In this document: positions 44,294-53,166 of the stretch, piece by piece
Layout: every line of letters begins with the position of its first letter
How positions within the stretch are numbered: position 1 is the first letter of the stretch
From: an uncultured Alteromonadaceae bacterium
GTDB taxonomy: Bacteria; Pseudomonadota; Gammaproteobacteria; Enterobacterales; Alteromonadaceae
Assembly (NCBI GenBank): GCA_913056495.1
Contig: CAJXMO010000013.1
Coordinates: forward strand, 50,936-114,935
Length of the DNA stretch: 64,000 nt
Reading direction: 5' to 3'
The notes under the pieces: model-generated
What the model was told of the DNA's origin: nothing
The model's input: the letters and a program-made list of their open reading frames with translations, nothing else
Database searches by the model: none
Made by a program: the position numbers and the translations under genes

Positions 44294-44453
44294 AATTTAA
44301 TAGTGAGCGATTTTCGCATTTTTCTTCGGAAAATACGCTCATTGATTTAATTCTATCTTTTTTAACAAATTATTTAACCTATTGCCATACATATTTTTTA
44401 TTTAAATTCTCAATTTGATACAAGGGATTAAAATAAGAAAAAGTCGCATTTTC

Positions 44454-44481
44454 TTGAATATGGGAGAAACCAACATAGACT
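44454..44481 (+). promoter_or_regulatory. Candidate intI promoter
   Basis: TTGAAT and TAGACT hexamers separated by 16 bp; the -10 element abuts the LexA box and the start codon follows at 44515. Confidence 0.45.
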
Positions 44482-44495
44482 GTATATAAAAACAG
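44480..44495. promoter_or_regulatory. LexA (SOS) box at intI
   Basis: CTGTATATAAAAACAG fits the gammaproteobacterial consensus CTGT-N8-ACAG with the favoured ATATA core. It sits 19 bp upstream of the intI start, where LexA would block transcription until DNA damage. Confidence 0.85.
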
Positions 44496-44514
44496 TAAAA
44501 AGGTCGATTTCGCC

Positions 44515-45486
44515 ATGAAAACACGTTCTCCATTTTTAAATCATATTGCTGAATATATGTTGATGCGCCAATATTCATTACGAACGATAGACACTTACTT
44601 AAAATGGATAGCATCTTTTATTCACTTTCATAACAAACGGCACCCAGCTTCTATGGGTGACAATGAGGTTGAAAGTTACCTTGAGCATTTAGTTTTAAAA
44701 GAGAATGTAGCCCCTCGCACTCAAGCAACAGCTCTCAATGCGTTATCGTTTCTGTATAAGCACATCGTTCAAAACGAACTCTCTCTGAGTTTAAATTTTG
44801 CGCGCAGTAAAAAACAATCAAAACTACCGGTGGTTATGACGCCTGAAGAAGTTAAGTTATTAATGAATCACTTAAATAAACGTTACTACCTTATTGCTGG
44901 GTTGATGTACGGGAGCGGCTTACGGGTAATGGAGACGGTTCAGCTGAGAGTAAAAGATATTGATTTTGATTATAAGTGTATTCAGATATGGAATGGAAAA
45001 GGCAACAAGCACCGAATTGTCACTTTAGCTTTGGAGCTTATACCCTTACTTAGAAATCAAATTTTACAGGTGGATGAATACCTTAAACTTGATTTAAAAA
45101 ACGAACAATATTCAGGGGTATGGATGCCACATGCTTTAGCTAAAAAATACCCATCTGCCAATAAATCACTTGCTTGGCAATATTTATTCCCGTCACATCT
45201 ATTAAGCGCAGATCCTGAAACTGGTGAAATAAGACGCCATCATTGTCATCACACCAGTATTAGAAAAGAAATAAAGAAAGCAGTAAAGGCAGCAGGATTA
45301 ACCAAGTTAATAACCCCACATACTTTACGCCACTCATTTGCCACCCATTTACTGCAAAATGGTGCGGATATTCGAACAGTCCAAGCCCAACTCGGCCATT
45401 CTGATGTTAAAACCACCCAAATATATACGCATGTCTTGCAACAAGGGGCTAATGGCGTAACAAGCCCTTTGAGTAAACTACTCTAA
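44515..45486 (+). CDS. intI: Integron integrase IntI
   Basis: 323 residues, a tyrosine recombinase with Arg137 (GSGLRVME), His269/Arg272 (HTLRHSFATHLL), His295 (LGHSDVKTT) and nucleophile Tyr304 (IYTHV). Between the Arg and HxxR motifs lies the IntI-specific insertion (LAKKYPSANKSLAWQYLFPS through RRHHCHHTSIRK) that separates integron integrases from XerC/D and phage integrases. It recombines attC with attI to capture and shuffle cassettes. It is divergent from the cassette array, the standard layout, and has a LexA box at its promoter. The C terminus (THVLQQGANGVTSPL) recalls the IntI2 group of Tn7. The frame is intact. Confidence 0.95.
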   Translation: MKTRSPFLNHIAEYMLMRQYSLRTIDTYLKWIASFIHFHNKRHPASMGDNEVESYLEHLVLKENVAPRTQATALNALSFLYKHIVQNELSLSLNFARSKKQSKLPVVMTPEEVKLLMNHLNKRYYLIAGLMYGSGLRVMETVQLRVKDIDFDYKCIQIWNGKGNKHRIVTLALELIPLLRNQILQVDEYLKLDLKNEQYSGVWMPHALAKKYPSANKSLAWQYLFPSHLLSADPETGEIRRHHCHHTSIRKEIKKAVKAAGLTKLITPHTLRHSFATHLLQNGADIRTVQAQLGHSDVKTTQIYTHVLQQGANGVTSPLSKLL

Positions 45487-45696
45487 TAAGTCCATTGTAT
45501 GCTTTTGCTATTAGAATATTTTTTCTGAACGTTAGCTTTTTTGGATACAGATGGTTCACTCTTATCGTGGTGAACAACGCTTCATACGACTTCAGGTCGC
45601 ACGGGCAGAAACTAGTTAAACCTAAATGTACCCTTTTGGCACTAGCAGGCCGTAACGTTTGACTATAATCGGCTCGTCTTAGGATTTTGGTAACTT

Positions 45697-45800
45697 TATG
45701 CCATTTTACGCTTCAGTTTTATGCCAATATATACTTCACTTTCGTTGCTGAAGACCAATAAAATCGAGCTTAGTTATGCCAACTTATGCTTCAAACAACA
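45697..45800 (-). repeat. Left (distal) transposon end with three spaced TnsB-type sites
   Basis: Inverted copies of the right-end motif: TATGCCATTTTACGCTTC at 45697, TATGCCAATATATACTTC at 45720 and TATGCCAACTTATGCTTC at 45775, then AAACAACA to the terminus at 45800. The wider, uneven spacing matches the left end of Tn7. Between intI (45486) and these sites nothing coding is seen. Confidence 0.85.
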
Positions 45801-45804
45801 GTGT

Positions 45805-45849
45805 TGTTAATCCAACCATAAGCTGACAAACTACAAGCATAACCTGACA
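45805..45849 (+). repeat. Remnant right end of an older Tn7-like element
   Basis: TGTTAATCCAACCATAAGCTGACA aligned by position with the 32510 end keeps 16 of 24 bases. A second copy, CAAGCATAACCTGACA, follows 21 bp after CAACCATAAGCTGACA, the same period as in the young right end, and in the same orientation. It directly abuts the younger element. Confidence 0.6.
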
Positions 45850-46058
45850 AAACCTATTTTTCGCTCAATTCTTACGTCGGTTTATTACATTTAAATCGGG
45901 ATACAAACCTAAGGTCAAAACTGTCCGCCCAACCCTATATCTATGCTCAAATATTTCAAGAGCGTGATAAGCCGCCATTAAAGGTAGAAGGCACCTGAAT
46001 ATTGCAGAAATAATTCGAAAGAGCAAGCTTCTCGCCTACGTAAGCTCAAACGCAGTGA

Positions 46059-46095
46059 TGTAGGGTGGTTTAGCGCCGTGGGCGCGTAAGCCAGC
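46059..46095. repeat. REP-like palindromic repeat
   Basis: GTAGGGTGGTTTAGCGCC...GGCGCGTAAGCCAGC follows the widespread GTAGGGTGGG...GCGC...CCCACC type of dispersed repeat found in many proteobacterial genomes. Confidence 0.5.
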
Positions 46096-46210
46096 AATTG
46101 AGATAAAAACTTTAGCCAGTCTGGATACCTAGATCAATTTTTATTTATATTCACGCAAGCAAGCTTCGCACCTACTCAAATATAGACCCTAGGTGTCATA
46201 AATCTCTGGC

Positions 46211-46240
46211 GTAAAACGGGCTGAAGCCCGAACTACATAA
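46211..46240. repeat. Small palindromic repeat
   Basis: CGGGCTGAAGCCCG hairpin in a gene-free gap, of the dispersed GGGCTTCAGCCC type. Confidence 0.4.
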
Positions 46241-46380
46241 TCCGCCACTCGCTCAAAATGGTCAAAAGACATGAATAAAGAACAAAAAAGTTAGGTGCGC
46301 TGGCTGACCAAACCTACGAAAAAAGCTTGCTAGTTTGGGTGGGTAGCAAACAAGCACTCCCTCATTATTGATGAAAGAGC

Positions 46381-46611
46381 TTAACTACTTTTTGTGAAAA
46401 GTTTCTTAAAAAGCGCTTCACACTGCTTAAGACCTTCATCGGTTAGAACAACCGATTTTGATTTTCCTACCGGGTTACAAATTAGCCCTTTATCAAAGAG
46501 TCGATTTGTAACCTCCCAATCAATTTGTTTCCAGGCTCGGCATTCATCGTGAAGTGTCAGATACATTAATGCCAGAGCGGCCTCGTCTATTTTATCTTCA
46601 TCTGTATTCAT
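46381..46611 (-). CDS. DUF6429 family small protein
   Basis: 76 residues: DKIDEAALALMYLTLHDECRAWKQIDWEVTNRLFDKGLICNPVGKSKSVVLTDEGLKQCEALF in overlapping blocks, which matches the DUF6429 pattern (DxID.A.LALLYLTLH...RAWK...W...LH.KGLI..P..KAKSV.LTEEG). It is probably a winged-helix-like protein of unknown role, commonly found near mobile regions. Confidence 0.75.
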   Translation of the reverse strand: MNTDEDKIDEAALALMYLTLHDECRAWKQIDWEVTNRLFDKGLICNPVGKSKSVVLTDEGLKQCEALFKKLFTKSS

Positions 46612-46753
46612 TTTATATTCCAGAATTTGAACACCATTATAGAGTAGCTTAATTATAAACTGACGATTCAGAGCTCTATAATACAGTAACCCAGTGGCTA
46701 ATAGGTTTAAACACCTTATAACCCAATTGGACTAAACTGGTATTAATCAGCCT

Positions 46754-48736
46754 TTACACCCGATAAGTTCCGGATAAAGCTTTTAAATGTTCCGCCATTT
46801 TTGCCTGTTCGGCCGCAGATGAACTAATCAAACCGGCACTTTCAACGGTTTTTTGCCCGTTATTATCCACTCTTAAAATATGTTCGCTTACATCATTTGT
46901 TACCGCAACCTGCTCTTCGGCAGCTGTGGCAATCTGTTCAGTCATTTTATTAATTTCTCTGATTGCCTGATTAATTTGAGTTAGCGTAGTTTCCATTAAT
47001 TTTGCGTTTTCACAGGTATTCGCAGCTTTTACTTTTCCGGTTTCAATTAAACCAAATGCCTGCTCTGCCTGTTTTTGAACTTTACTCACGATGGCTTCAA
47101 TTTCTTGTGTTGAATCCTGCGTACGTTGCGCTAACCCTCTAACTTCATCAGCCACGACAGCAAACCCCCTGCCTTGCTCACCGGCCCGAGCGGCTTCTAT
47201 AGCTGCGTTTAAAGCCAGTAAATTAGTTTGTTCCGCAACCGCTTTAATCACATCAACAATACTCGAAATTTCATTACTGCTTTCATTCAACAGGCCAATA
47301 GTCGCACTTATATTGTCAATTTCACTGGCCAACTCTTCAACTTCACTAACTGTTTTTTTAACCGTCAACTGACTTTGATCGGTTTGCTCTGCTGCCTGAT
47401 TAGCCGCTTGTGCAGCCTGCAGAATATTGGCTGATACTTCTTCTACTGTCGCTGTCATCTCTTCGATTGCTGTCGCTATCATAGAAGTTGACTGCTGCTG
47501 CTCTAATAAATGTTTCTCACTCAATTTAATATCTGATGCGGTTTTATTGACCGAGCCGGATAAGGTTTCACTATGGCTGGCTAGTTGCTTCATAGCTTGC
47601 GCGAAACTATCCATAGTTCGGTTAAACGCCGTGGAAATTTTGCCAAACTGATCATTGCTGACAACATCAACCCGAGAGGTTAAATCATGATTTTGTGCGG
47701 CTAATAAAGAGCGATAAATATAATCAACAACCTTATCTATATCTTTAATTAATACCCAGGAAATAATGAAAGTTGCGATAAGCACAGCCAGGCTGGCAGC
47801 AAGATATATCCACAATTGATTAGACGCATTTTCTGCTAAACCAGAGATATCCCCCTGCAATTGTACGGCAAGTTGATCTTCGTACTCTTTTAATAAATTA
47901 ATTCGTTTAGTTGCCTGCTCAAACCAGGCAACCGCTTGTGCATTGACCGCCTGCCCCTGTGCTAGTTGATGAGCTTGCTCCCGGTATCGATTTACCGAGA
48001 CCACACTGCTTGATCTTTCAAGTTGAGCTAACCGGGTCAGGTTTTCCGGTAATGCCAGTTGTTTGTGGCTGTTGATATAGCTATTTTGCTCAGCCACCAA
48101 GGTAATAAACTTTTGATACAGTGCCGAAGGCAAAGCTTGCTGGCTGAACGCATTGCTTAATACAGCACGTTCAATACCGGCTCTTTCTTTACCTAATAAA
48201 AAGAAGTTATAGGCAGATGCATTAATGGCTAAGTTTTCATCCGGACTGAGCTTGGCTATTTCAAATGTTAAATTAAGCAGCTGACCATTGAGCTGCGTAT
48301 AATAGCCAAGTGCCTGACTGAGTTGAATGGTTTGATTATCGACCTGACCACGGGTTGTCGATATTTGTTGCAGTGAACGATCAATATTTTCAATACTTGA
48401 AGTTAACGCTTCATTTGAAAAAGTGAGCGACTGAATAAGCTGACGCTGACGGCTTAAAGCAGTATCGGTTTGTTTTCTCTGAGTTTTAAGCGCACTTGCA
48501 AAAGACTGTCCCTTGGATCCTAAAAAGCCGGCTGTCATGCCTCTTTCTTTCTGCATTTCATGCACCAACTCGCTATTTACAATGGCCAGTTGAATTTCTT
48601 GTTCAAGCTCATCAATAATAGCCAGTTGCTTTAACGATGACTGAATATTTACGGCTGATGCAATCAGAATAAAAATCACAGGGACTAATACTAAAATTAA
48701 AAGTTTTACACGAAAGGGAATAGCCGATAAGTTCAT
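46754..48736 (-). CDS. Methyl-accepting chemotaxis protein with nitrate/nitrite-sensing (NIT) domain
   Basis: 660 residues. It has TM1 ([20 protein letters not shown]), a periplasmic NIT-type domain ([22 protein letters not shown], then [19 protein letters not shown]), TM2 ([23 protein letters not shown]), HAMP, and a cytoplasmic signalling domain with the hairpin tip [38 protein letters not shown] domains sense nitrate or nitrite, so this receptor likely steers the cell toward nitrate, which fits the nap operon 20 kb away. It is monocistronic. Confidence 0.9.
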   Translation of the reverse strand: MNLSAIPFRVKLLILVLVPVIFILIASAVNIQSSLKQLAIIDELEQEIQLAIVNSELVHEMQKERGMTAGFLGSKGQSFASALKTQRKQTDTALSRQRQLIQSLTFSNEALTSSIENIDRSLQQISTTRGQVDNQTIQLSQALGYYTQLNGQLLNLTFEIAKLSPDENLAINASAYNFFLLGKERAGIERAVLSNAFSQQALPSALYQKFITLVAEQNSYINSHKQLALPENLTRLAQLERSSSVVSVNRYREQAHQLAQGQAVNAQAVAWFEQATKRINLLKEYEDQLAVQLQGDISGLAENASNQLWIYLAASLAVLIATFIISWVLIKDIDKVVDYIYRSLLAAQNHDLTSRVDVVSNDQFGKISTAFNRTMDSFAQAMKQLASHSETLSGSVNKTASDIKLSEKHLLEQQQSTSMIATAIEEMTATVEEVSANILQAAQAANQAAEQTDQSQLTVKKTVSEVEELASEIDNISATIGLLNESSNEISSIVDVIKAVAEQTNLLALNAAIEAARAGEQGRGFAVVADEVRGLAQRTQDSTQEIEAIVSKVQKQAEQAFGLIETGKVKAANTCENAKLMETTLTQINQAIREINKMTEQIATAAEEQVAVTNDVSEHILRVDNNGQKTVESAGLISSSAAEQAKMAEHLKALSGTYRV

Positions 48737-48995
48737 CAGTTTGCTCCATATTTATTGATTATTTTACTAGTCCAATCCCATCCTTATTATTTTGGACAAC
48801 CACAAATATGTCAGCACTTATTTGTTACATCACTCCATTGATACCCATAACCGAAAGAGGTATTGAATAGATGCAGACGGGTTTCGAAAACGAGAAATAC
48901 TTTTCAGAGTATAGATGGATTTTTTAATCGAGCCAGAACTAAAAGCCAATAATTGTTATAAAGACTAATTGTTTGACCTAGCGCAATTATTTTGT

Positions 48996-49490
48996 TCAAC
49001 TTTCCCAGTGGCTGAGCATTTTATCAAGTAATTGGTTCAGGGTTATCTTTTGCTGCGAGTTTAAACCATTTGTGAAATTTTCCTGATTCTGAACTTGCGG
49101 CATTATTGTTTCAAGTAACTCAATTCCTTTAGTCGTTAGCTGCACATATTTACTGCGTTTATCATTCGGGTTATCAATCCGCTCTACCAGCCCCATCCGG
49201 GTGACTCTGTTTAATACTTTAGTTAATCCGCCTGAGCTAAACAGCATAGCCGCTGCCAATTCGGTTGGCGTCAGAATATATGGCTCACCACTGCGGCGCA
49301 GCGCACTGATAACACTCAAATCGGCTTTTTGTAATTGGTACTGGGCAATTATAGTGTCTAAATTTTGCTGCAAGTATTCGTTCAGCCTGTGAATTTTGAT
49401 AATTTCAGGATTCATTGTTTGGCTCAATTCTGGCCAGTTATTATTAAGCTTATCAAGGAATTGGCTAATTGTTTCTCGTTTTTTATGCAT
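48996..49490 (-). CDS. MarR family transcriptional regulator
   Basis: 164 residues from the ATG at 49490, chosen because GGAGGT lies five bases upstream. The winged helix is typical of MarR: LSVISALRRSGEPYILTPTELAAAMLFSSGGLTKVLNRVTRMGLVER, then PNDKRSKYVQLTTKGIELL (the wing with the DxRS/K motif). It is divergent from the MFS exporter gene, with an inverted repeat between them, so it probably represses both genes until an inducer binds. Confidence 0.88.
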   Translation of the reverse strand: MHKKRETISQFLDKLNNNWPELSQTMNPEIIKIHRLNEYLQQNLDTIIAQYQLQKADLSVISALRRSGEPYILTPTELAAAMLFSSGGLTKVLNRVTRMGLVERIDNPNDKRSKYVQLTTKGIELLETIMPQVQNQENFTNGLNSQQKITLNQLLDKMLSHWES

Positions 49491-49525
49491 TTGCACCTCC
49501 GCGTTGTGAGTCAATATACCTTGCT

Positions 49526-49565
49526 AGAAAGATAAAATCCAGATATTATCTTTCTGGAAAGATAA
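49526..49565. promoter_or_regulatory. MarR operator between marR-like and MFS genes
   Basis: AGAAAGATAA (49526) and TTATCTTTCT (49546) form a perfect inverted repeat with a 10-bp spacer; a third half-site, GGAAAGATAA, ends at 49565, just before the MFS ribosome site (GGAG). Likely target of the adjacent MarR protein. Confidence 0.7.
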
Positions 49566-49577
49566 TTGGAGCATAAA

Positions 49578-50738
49578 ATGTCTAAGGCAATCCCTCTTAA
49601 GTTAACCATACTGCTGGCTTGTATTTTTGCTTTATCACCGCTGGCAATTGATACTTATTTGCCAGCTGTTACCCAAATTGCAAAAGACCTGAACACCGAA
49701 GCCCACTTGGTCAGTATAACTGTAAGCCTGTATGTTACCGGACTTGCCTTTGGCCAGCTTTTAGGCGGGCCTTTGTCTGATACATTCGGCAGACGAAAAA
49801 TTATGACGATTGGCTTAACAATTTTTGCTGTGGCTTCCGCCTTATTGGCGACCGCTCAAAGTATTGAGCTGCTCTGGTTTTACCGGGTTATTCAGGCGCT
49901 CGGCGGTGGCATTGCTGCTGTATGTGTACCGGCCATCATCCGTGATCATGTTTCCGGGGCTCAAGCTGCTAAATTATTTTCATTAATCGCACTTATGATG
50001 ATGCTGGCGCCAGCGATTGCGCCCAGTTTGGGCACAGCCATTTTAACCCTGACAGACTGGCATGGTATTTTTATCTTTTTAGCGCTGTTTTCAACCGCCG
50101 TCATTATTGCAACCAAACTCATATTGCAGCCCGCTCAGCAGGCACGACAGCCCACTGCAGAGCGTCAATCTCTGTTTCAGATAATACGCCACAAACAAGC
50201 AATAAAATACCTGATAGCTCAAGCATTTGGTTATTCAGTATTAATGATTTTTTTGTCTAATTCACCACTAATTTATATGGAATATTTTAATTTAGGGTCG
50301 GCACAATTCAGTCTGTTGTTTTCAATAAATGTGGGTGTGATTATTTTGATTAACCGGGCTAACTCATTTTTATTAAACCGAAAAACACCACAAACTTTGC
50401 TGAAAATATTTTTCACTATGCAACTGATGGGCGGGGCAATACTGGTGACGAGTGCGGTATTTTATCCAGATTCCATTTATTTAGTGGCGACCGGTTTTGC
50501 ACTGGCTGTGGGCGCAATCAGTGCAAATGGGCCAAATGCACAAGCTTGTTATTTAAATTATTTTCCAAATCATTCGGGTTCAGCAGCGGCTGTTTTAGGC
50601 TTTTCGCAGTATGCAACCGGAGCTGCTATCAGTGCACTCTCAAGTACTTTGTATAATCAAACTTTGTTTCCTGCCAGTATCGCAGTGCTCATCTGTGCAT
50701 TTGTTTCTTTTGTTGCAGTCCAGTCTGCCGATAAATGA
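49578..50738 (+). CDS. MFS drug-efflux transporter, Bcr/CflA family
   Basis: 386 residues; the ATG at 49578 follows GGAG, and an in-frame TTG four codons earlier is less likely. The N-terminal segment FALSPLAIDTYLPAVTQIAKDL and GQLLGGPLSDTFGRRKIM are the Bcr/CflA signature. It has twelve membrane segments. It probably expels small toxic compounds with proton exchange under control of the divergent MarR protein. Confidence 0.85.
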   Translation: MSKAIPLKLTILLACIFALSPLAIDTYLPAVTQIAKDLNTEAHLVSITVSLYVTGLAFGQLLGGPLSDTFGRRKIMTIGLTIFAVASALLATAQSIELLWFYRVIQALGGGIAAVCVPAIIRDHVSGAQAAKLFSLIALMMMLAPAIAPSLGTAILTLTDWHGIFIFLALFSTAVIIATKLILQPAQQARQPTAERQSLFQIIRHKQAIKYLIAQAFGYSVLMIFLSNSPLIYMEYFNLGSAQFSLLFSINVGVIILINRANSFLLNRKTPQTLLKIFFTMQLMGGAILVTSAVFYPDSIYLVATGFALAVGAISANGPNAQACYLNYFPNHSGSAAAVLGFSQYATGAAISALSSTLYNQTLFPASIAVLICAFVSFVAVQSADK

Positions 50739-50797
50739 AATATTTTTCGGTTTAACTCTGTCTATCAGTAAAAGGCATGCTAAACCGAGACATAAAG

Positions 50798-51430
50798 ATG
50801 ACACTCACTTCAGTATTTACGCTATACCAAAAATTAATTGCGACGCTTGAACATTTTAACGGACTGGGCGCTCTAGCTATTCGCCTGTATTTAGCCCCGG
50901 TTATGATTCAGGCAGGCTGGAACAAATATTCAAACTTTTCCGATATCCTTGAGTGGTTTAGAAACACCGAGTGGGGTTTAGGTTTGCCTTTTCCAGAGGT
51001 ATTGGCCTTTCTGGCAACCGCAACTGAATTATTAGGCGGAATATTTTTATTACTGGGTTTATTTACCCGGCTAGTCAGTATTCCGCTAATGGTCACCATG
51101 TTAGTCGCCGCCATCAGCGTGCACTGGGAAAACGGATGGCTGGCGATTTCTGATTCATCAAGCTGGCTTGCGAACGGCACTATTTATTATGATGAGAGCA
51201 TAATGCAAGCACCGGATAAACTGGCCGCTGCTAACGCCATTTTGCAACAGCACGGTCATTATGACTGGCTTACCGAAAGTGGTAAGTTTGTCATTTTAAA
51301 TAACGGGATAGAGTTTGCAGCAACTTACTTTATTTTATTGCTGGCTTTGCTGTTTATTGGTGGAGGCCGATATTTAAGTTTAGATTACTGGCTCACTGTC
51401 GCGATTGAAAAACGCTCAAACCGGGTTTAA
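50798..51430 (+). CDS. DoxX-family membrane protein
   Basis: 210 residues from the ATG at 50798. DoxX features: RLYLAPVMIQAGWNKY, GLPFPEVLAFLATATELLGGIFLLLGLFTRL and a C-terminal GIEFAATYFILLLALLFIGGGRYLSLDYW, giving four membrane segments. An insertion of ~50 residues between the second and third segments is typical of this subgroup. Precise function unknown. It is 59 bp after the MFS gene and may share its transcript. Confidence 0.8.
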   Translation: MTLTSVFTLYQKLIATLEHFNGLGALAIRLYLAPVMIQAGWNKYSNFSDILEWFRNTEWGLGLPFPEVLAFLATATELLGGIFLLLGLFTRLVSIPLMVTMLVAAISVHWENGWLAISDSSSWLANGTIYYDESIMQAPDKLAAANAILQQHGHYDWLTESGKFVILNNGIEFAATYFILLLALLFIGGGRYLSLDYWLTVAIEKRSNRV

Positions 51431-51447
51431 GCGTTTTTTGTGTATCG

Positions 51448-52101
51448 CTAATTTGCCAGTTGGGCCAGTCGCCTCAGAATATGAAGGTGATGGCTGAAGG
51501 TTTCATCGGCCAAAGTTAATTTTTCCGGTGCGGTAAAATCATGCTGAATCGCCAAACAGGTTAAACCAGCCGCTTTGGCAGATTGAATTCCACTTTTTGA
51601 ATCTTCAATTGCAACCGCGTGCCCGGCATTAATCCCCAAATTCGACAAGGCGGCTAAATAAGCATCCGGCGCTGGTTTGCTGTTTTCAACATCCCCACCG
51701 GCAACAACAAGATCAATAATATGATCAATCTCGTGCAGTACCAGACTGCGCAGTACAGTCTCCCGCTCTGCACCCGAGACTATCGCTATTTTAAGCTGCT
51801 TGCTTTTTGCCCAGTTAATCAGTTCTGCAATGCCCGGCATAAGCGGAAAGCTCTGATTTAATAAAAACTGACGGGTTTCATTTTCTTTAATCAGAGCCAG
51901 TTCTTCAGCTGTTACTGGCAATTGATAATGCTCAACCAAATAACCTGCAGTAACTTCTCCGGGAATGCCAATCCTCGGAATGAAGTCTTCAAATTGATAG
52001 TCAACATTATACTCAGTCAGAATTTGCTGCCAGATTTGAAACTGACAGGGTTCTGAATCCACTAATGTCCCATCGTGATCGATTAATAATGCTTTGAGCA
52101 T
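51448..52101 (-). CDS. HAD-superfamily phosphatase (beta-phosphoglucomutase-like)
   Basis: 217 residues; the ATG at 52101 has GGAG six bases upstream. Motif I is LLIDHDGTLVDSEP, motif II is IAIVSGAER, and motifs III/IV are VENSKPAPDAYLAAL and VAIEDSKSGIQSAKAAG. The cap domain is of the small helical C1 type. It dephosphorylates a sugar or similar phosphate. It is followed at a close distance by the mutarotase gene upstream on the same strand, so sugar phosphate metabolism is likely. Confidence 0.83.
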   Translation of the reverse strand: MLKALLIDHDGTLVDSEPCQFQIWQQILTEYNVDYQFEDFIPRIGIPGEVTAGYLVEHYQLPVTAEELALIKENETRQFLLNQSFPLMPGIAELINWAKSKQLKIAIVSGAERETVLRSLVLHEIDHIIDLVVAGGDVENSKPAPDAYLAALSNLGINAGHAVAIEDSKSGIQSAKAAGLTCLAIQHDFTAPEKLTLADETFSHHLHILRRLAQLAN

Positions 52102-52116
52102 TAATGACTCCACAAA

Positions 52117-53028
52117 CTACAGGTGAGCAATTTCTAATTCAGCTGCTTTCAGTTCATTCGGCGCTAAATACCAGCTGTCAGAAAATGCATTACCTCGTTC
52201 AACACAGACAAATTCTTGATAGTGCTCACCCCCTAAATCACCAATTGAAGCCGCTTTTTCAAATCCCGGGTTCCAGACAACTGCACTTTTACATTCGCGG
52301 CTGCTCAGTTTGATGGCCGGTTCTGTCTGAATAACCTGCTCTTCCTGAACATTCAGATAAATGCGGTCTACTTCGCCGTCAAAATTAACGGGCCCTTGCT
52401 GAATATGAGCCTGATAGGCTTGTGTATTATCTAAGAAGCTGGTCCAGTGTAGGCCATCAACATAAGTTGTACTTAAATCTTTAACCGGATGATAACTATG
52501 CAGGGCAAAGCTCACCGGCATGGTTTGCTGTCCTGTATTTTTAACCTGCAAACCCAGTTTTAAACTCGTCCCCAGAATAACCTTATATTCTGCGACAAAC
52601 TGATAAGGATATAATTTAAAAGTTTCATCGTTCGATTCAAAAGCAAAGGTTAATTCAATTGATTTATCAGCATTTATTTTGCTTTCTGTCAGATTCCAGT
52701 CCATATCCCGAACAAAACCATGTTTGGGCTTAGCTTTATCTAATTGGTTTTCACCGAACCATGGAAAACAAACCGGAACACCACCTCGTATTGCTTTTCC
52801 TTGCTGGTACTGAACTTTTGGACTCACCCATAATAAAGGCGCCTGATTGGCTGGTATAAACTCGATAACATGTGCACCTTGAAGTGAAATGACGGCTTTG
52901 CACAACTCTGATTCAATGACGATAAGTGGTAAAGCACTATGCTGCTCTCCATAATATTCAGATGCAGTGGTTATGCTTGCTGCATTAACTGATTTAAGTT
53001 GCTGCGCCAGATTTTCAAGTAAAGACAT
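52117..53028 (-). CDS. yeaD: D-hexose-6-phosphate mutarotase
   Basis: 303 residues of the aldose-1-epimerase fold. Signatures: GGVPVCFPWFGENQ, KPKHGFVRDMDW and FALHSYHPVKD with the catalytic His, then VVWNPGFEKAASIGDLGGEHYQEFVCVERGN. It interconverts the anomers of glucose-6-phosphate. The HAD phosphatase gene begins 16 bp after its stop. Confidence 0.87.
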   Translation of the reverse strand: MSLLENLAQQLKSVNAASITTASEYYGEQHSALPLIVIESELCKAVISLQGAHVIEFIPANQAPLLWVSPKVQYQQGKAIRGGVPVCFPWFGENQLDKAKPKHGFVRDMDWNLTESKINADKSIELTFAFESNDETFKLYPYQFVAEYKVILGTSLKLGLQVKNTGQQTMPVSFALHSYHPVKDLSTTYVDGLHWTSFLDNTQAYQAHIQQGPVNFDGEVDRIYLNVQEEQVIQTEPAIKLSSRECKSAVVWNPGFEKAASIGDLGGEHYQEFVCVERGNAFSDSWYLAPNELKAAELEIAHL

Positions 53029-53166
53029 GTTTTAAACTCCAAGAGATTACACCAAACTAGATTGCCCGATATTTTAAAACGCGTGTCTGCAATGAACAAG
53101 GAAAACGTTTTATATCGATTATAAACAATTAGGTATAGCCGACCCGAAGCTGAGTTAAGCTATTAT

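Larger units (their letters stand above)
32510..45800 (+). mobile_element. Tn7-like transposon at ffs carrying an integron (13.3 kb, transposition genes incomplete)
   Basis: The outer 26 bases of the two ends are inverted repeats with 23 matches: TGTCGTTTGAAG at 32510 and, on the opposite strand, TGTTGTTTGAAG ending at 45800. Each end carries three TnsB-type sites. The flanks share GTGT directly (GTGTT if one T is counted twice), consistent with the 5-bp duplication of Tn7 relatives. tnsA lies at the ffs-proximal end, as tnsA lies at the right end of Tn7 next to glmS. Inside are tnsA, a truncated tnsB, a decayed IS91-type transposase, about 15 cassettes, an IS1182-type element and intI. No tnsC, tnsD/tniQ, tnsE, cas genes or CRISPR repeats were seen, so it probably cannot transpose alone. 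Confidence 0.85.
45850..46380. other. Gene-free stretch beyond the island
   Basis: No intact frame. It may contain debris of the older Tn7-like element, but no Tns sequence could be read. It holds two palindromic repeats, listed separately. Confidence 0.5.

Noticed and set aside
32500..45860. CRISPR-associated transposon (type I-F) as found at ffs in related bacteria
   Set aside because: No cas-like protein and no regularly spaced repeats with unique spacers were seen; the regular repeats are attC and TnsB-type sites.
45850..46060. Possible tns gene debris of the older Tn7-like element
   Set aside because: Short readable pieces (e.g. YAQIFQERDKPPLKVEG) could not be tied to any Tns protein.
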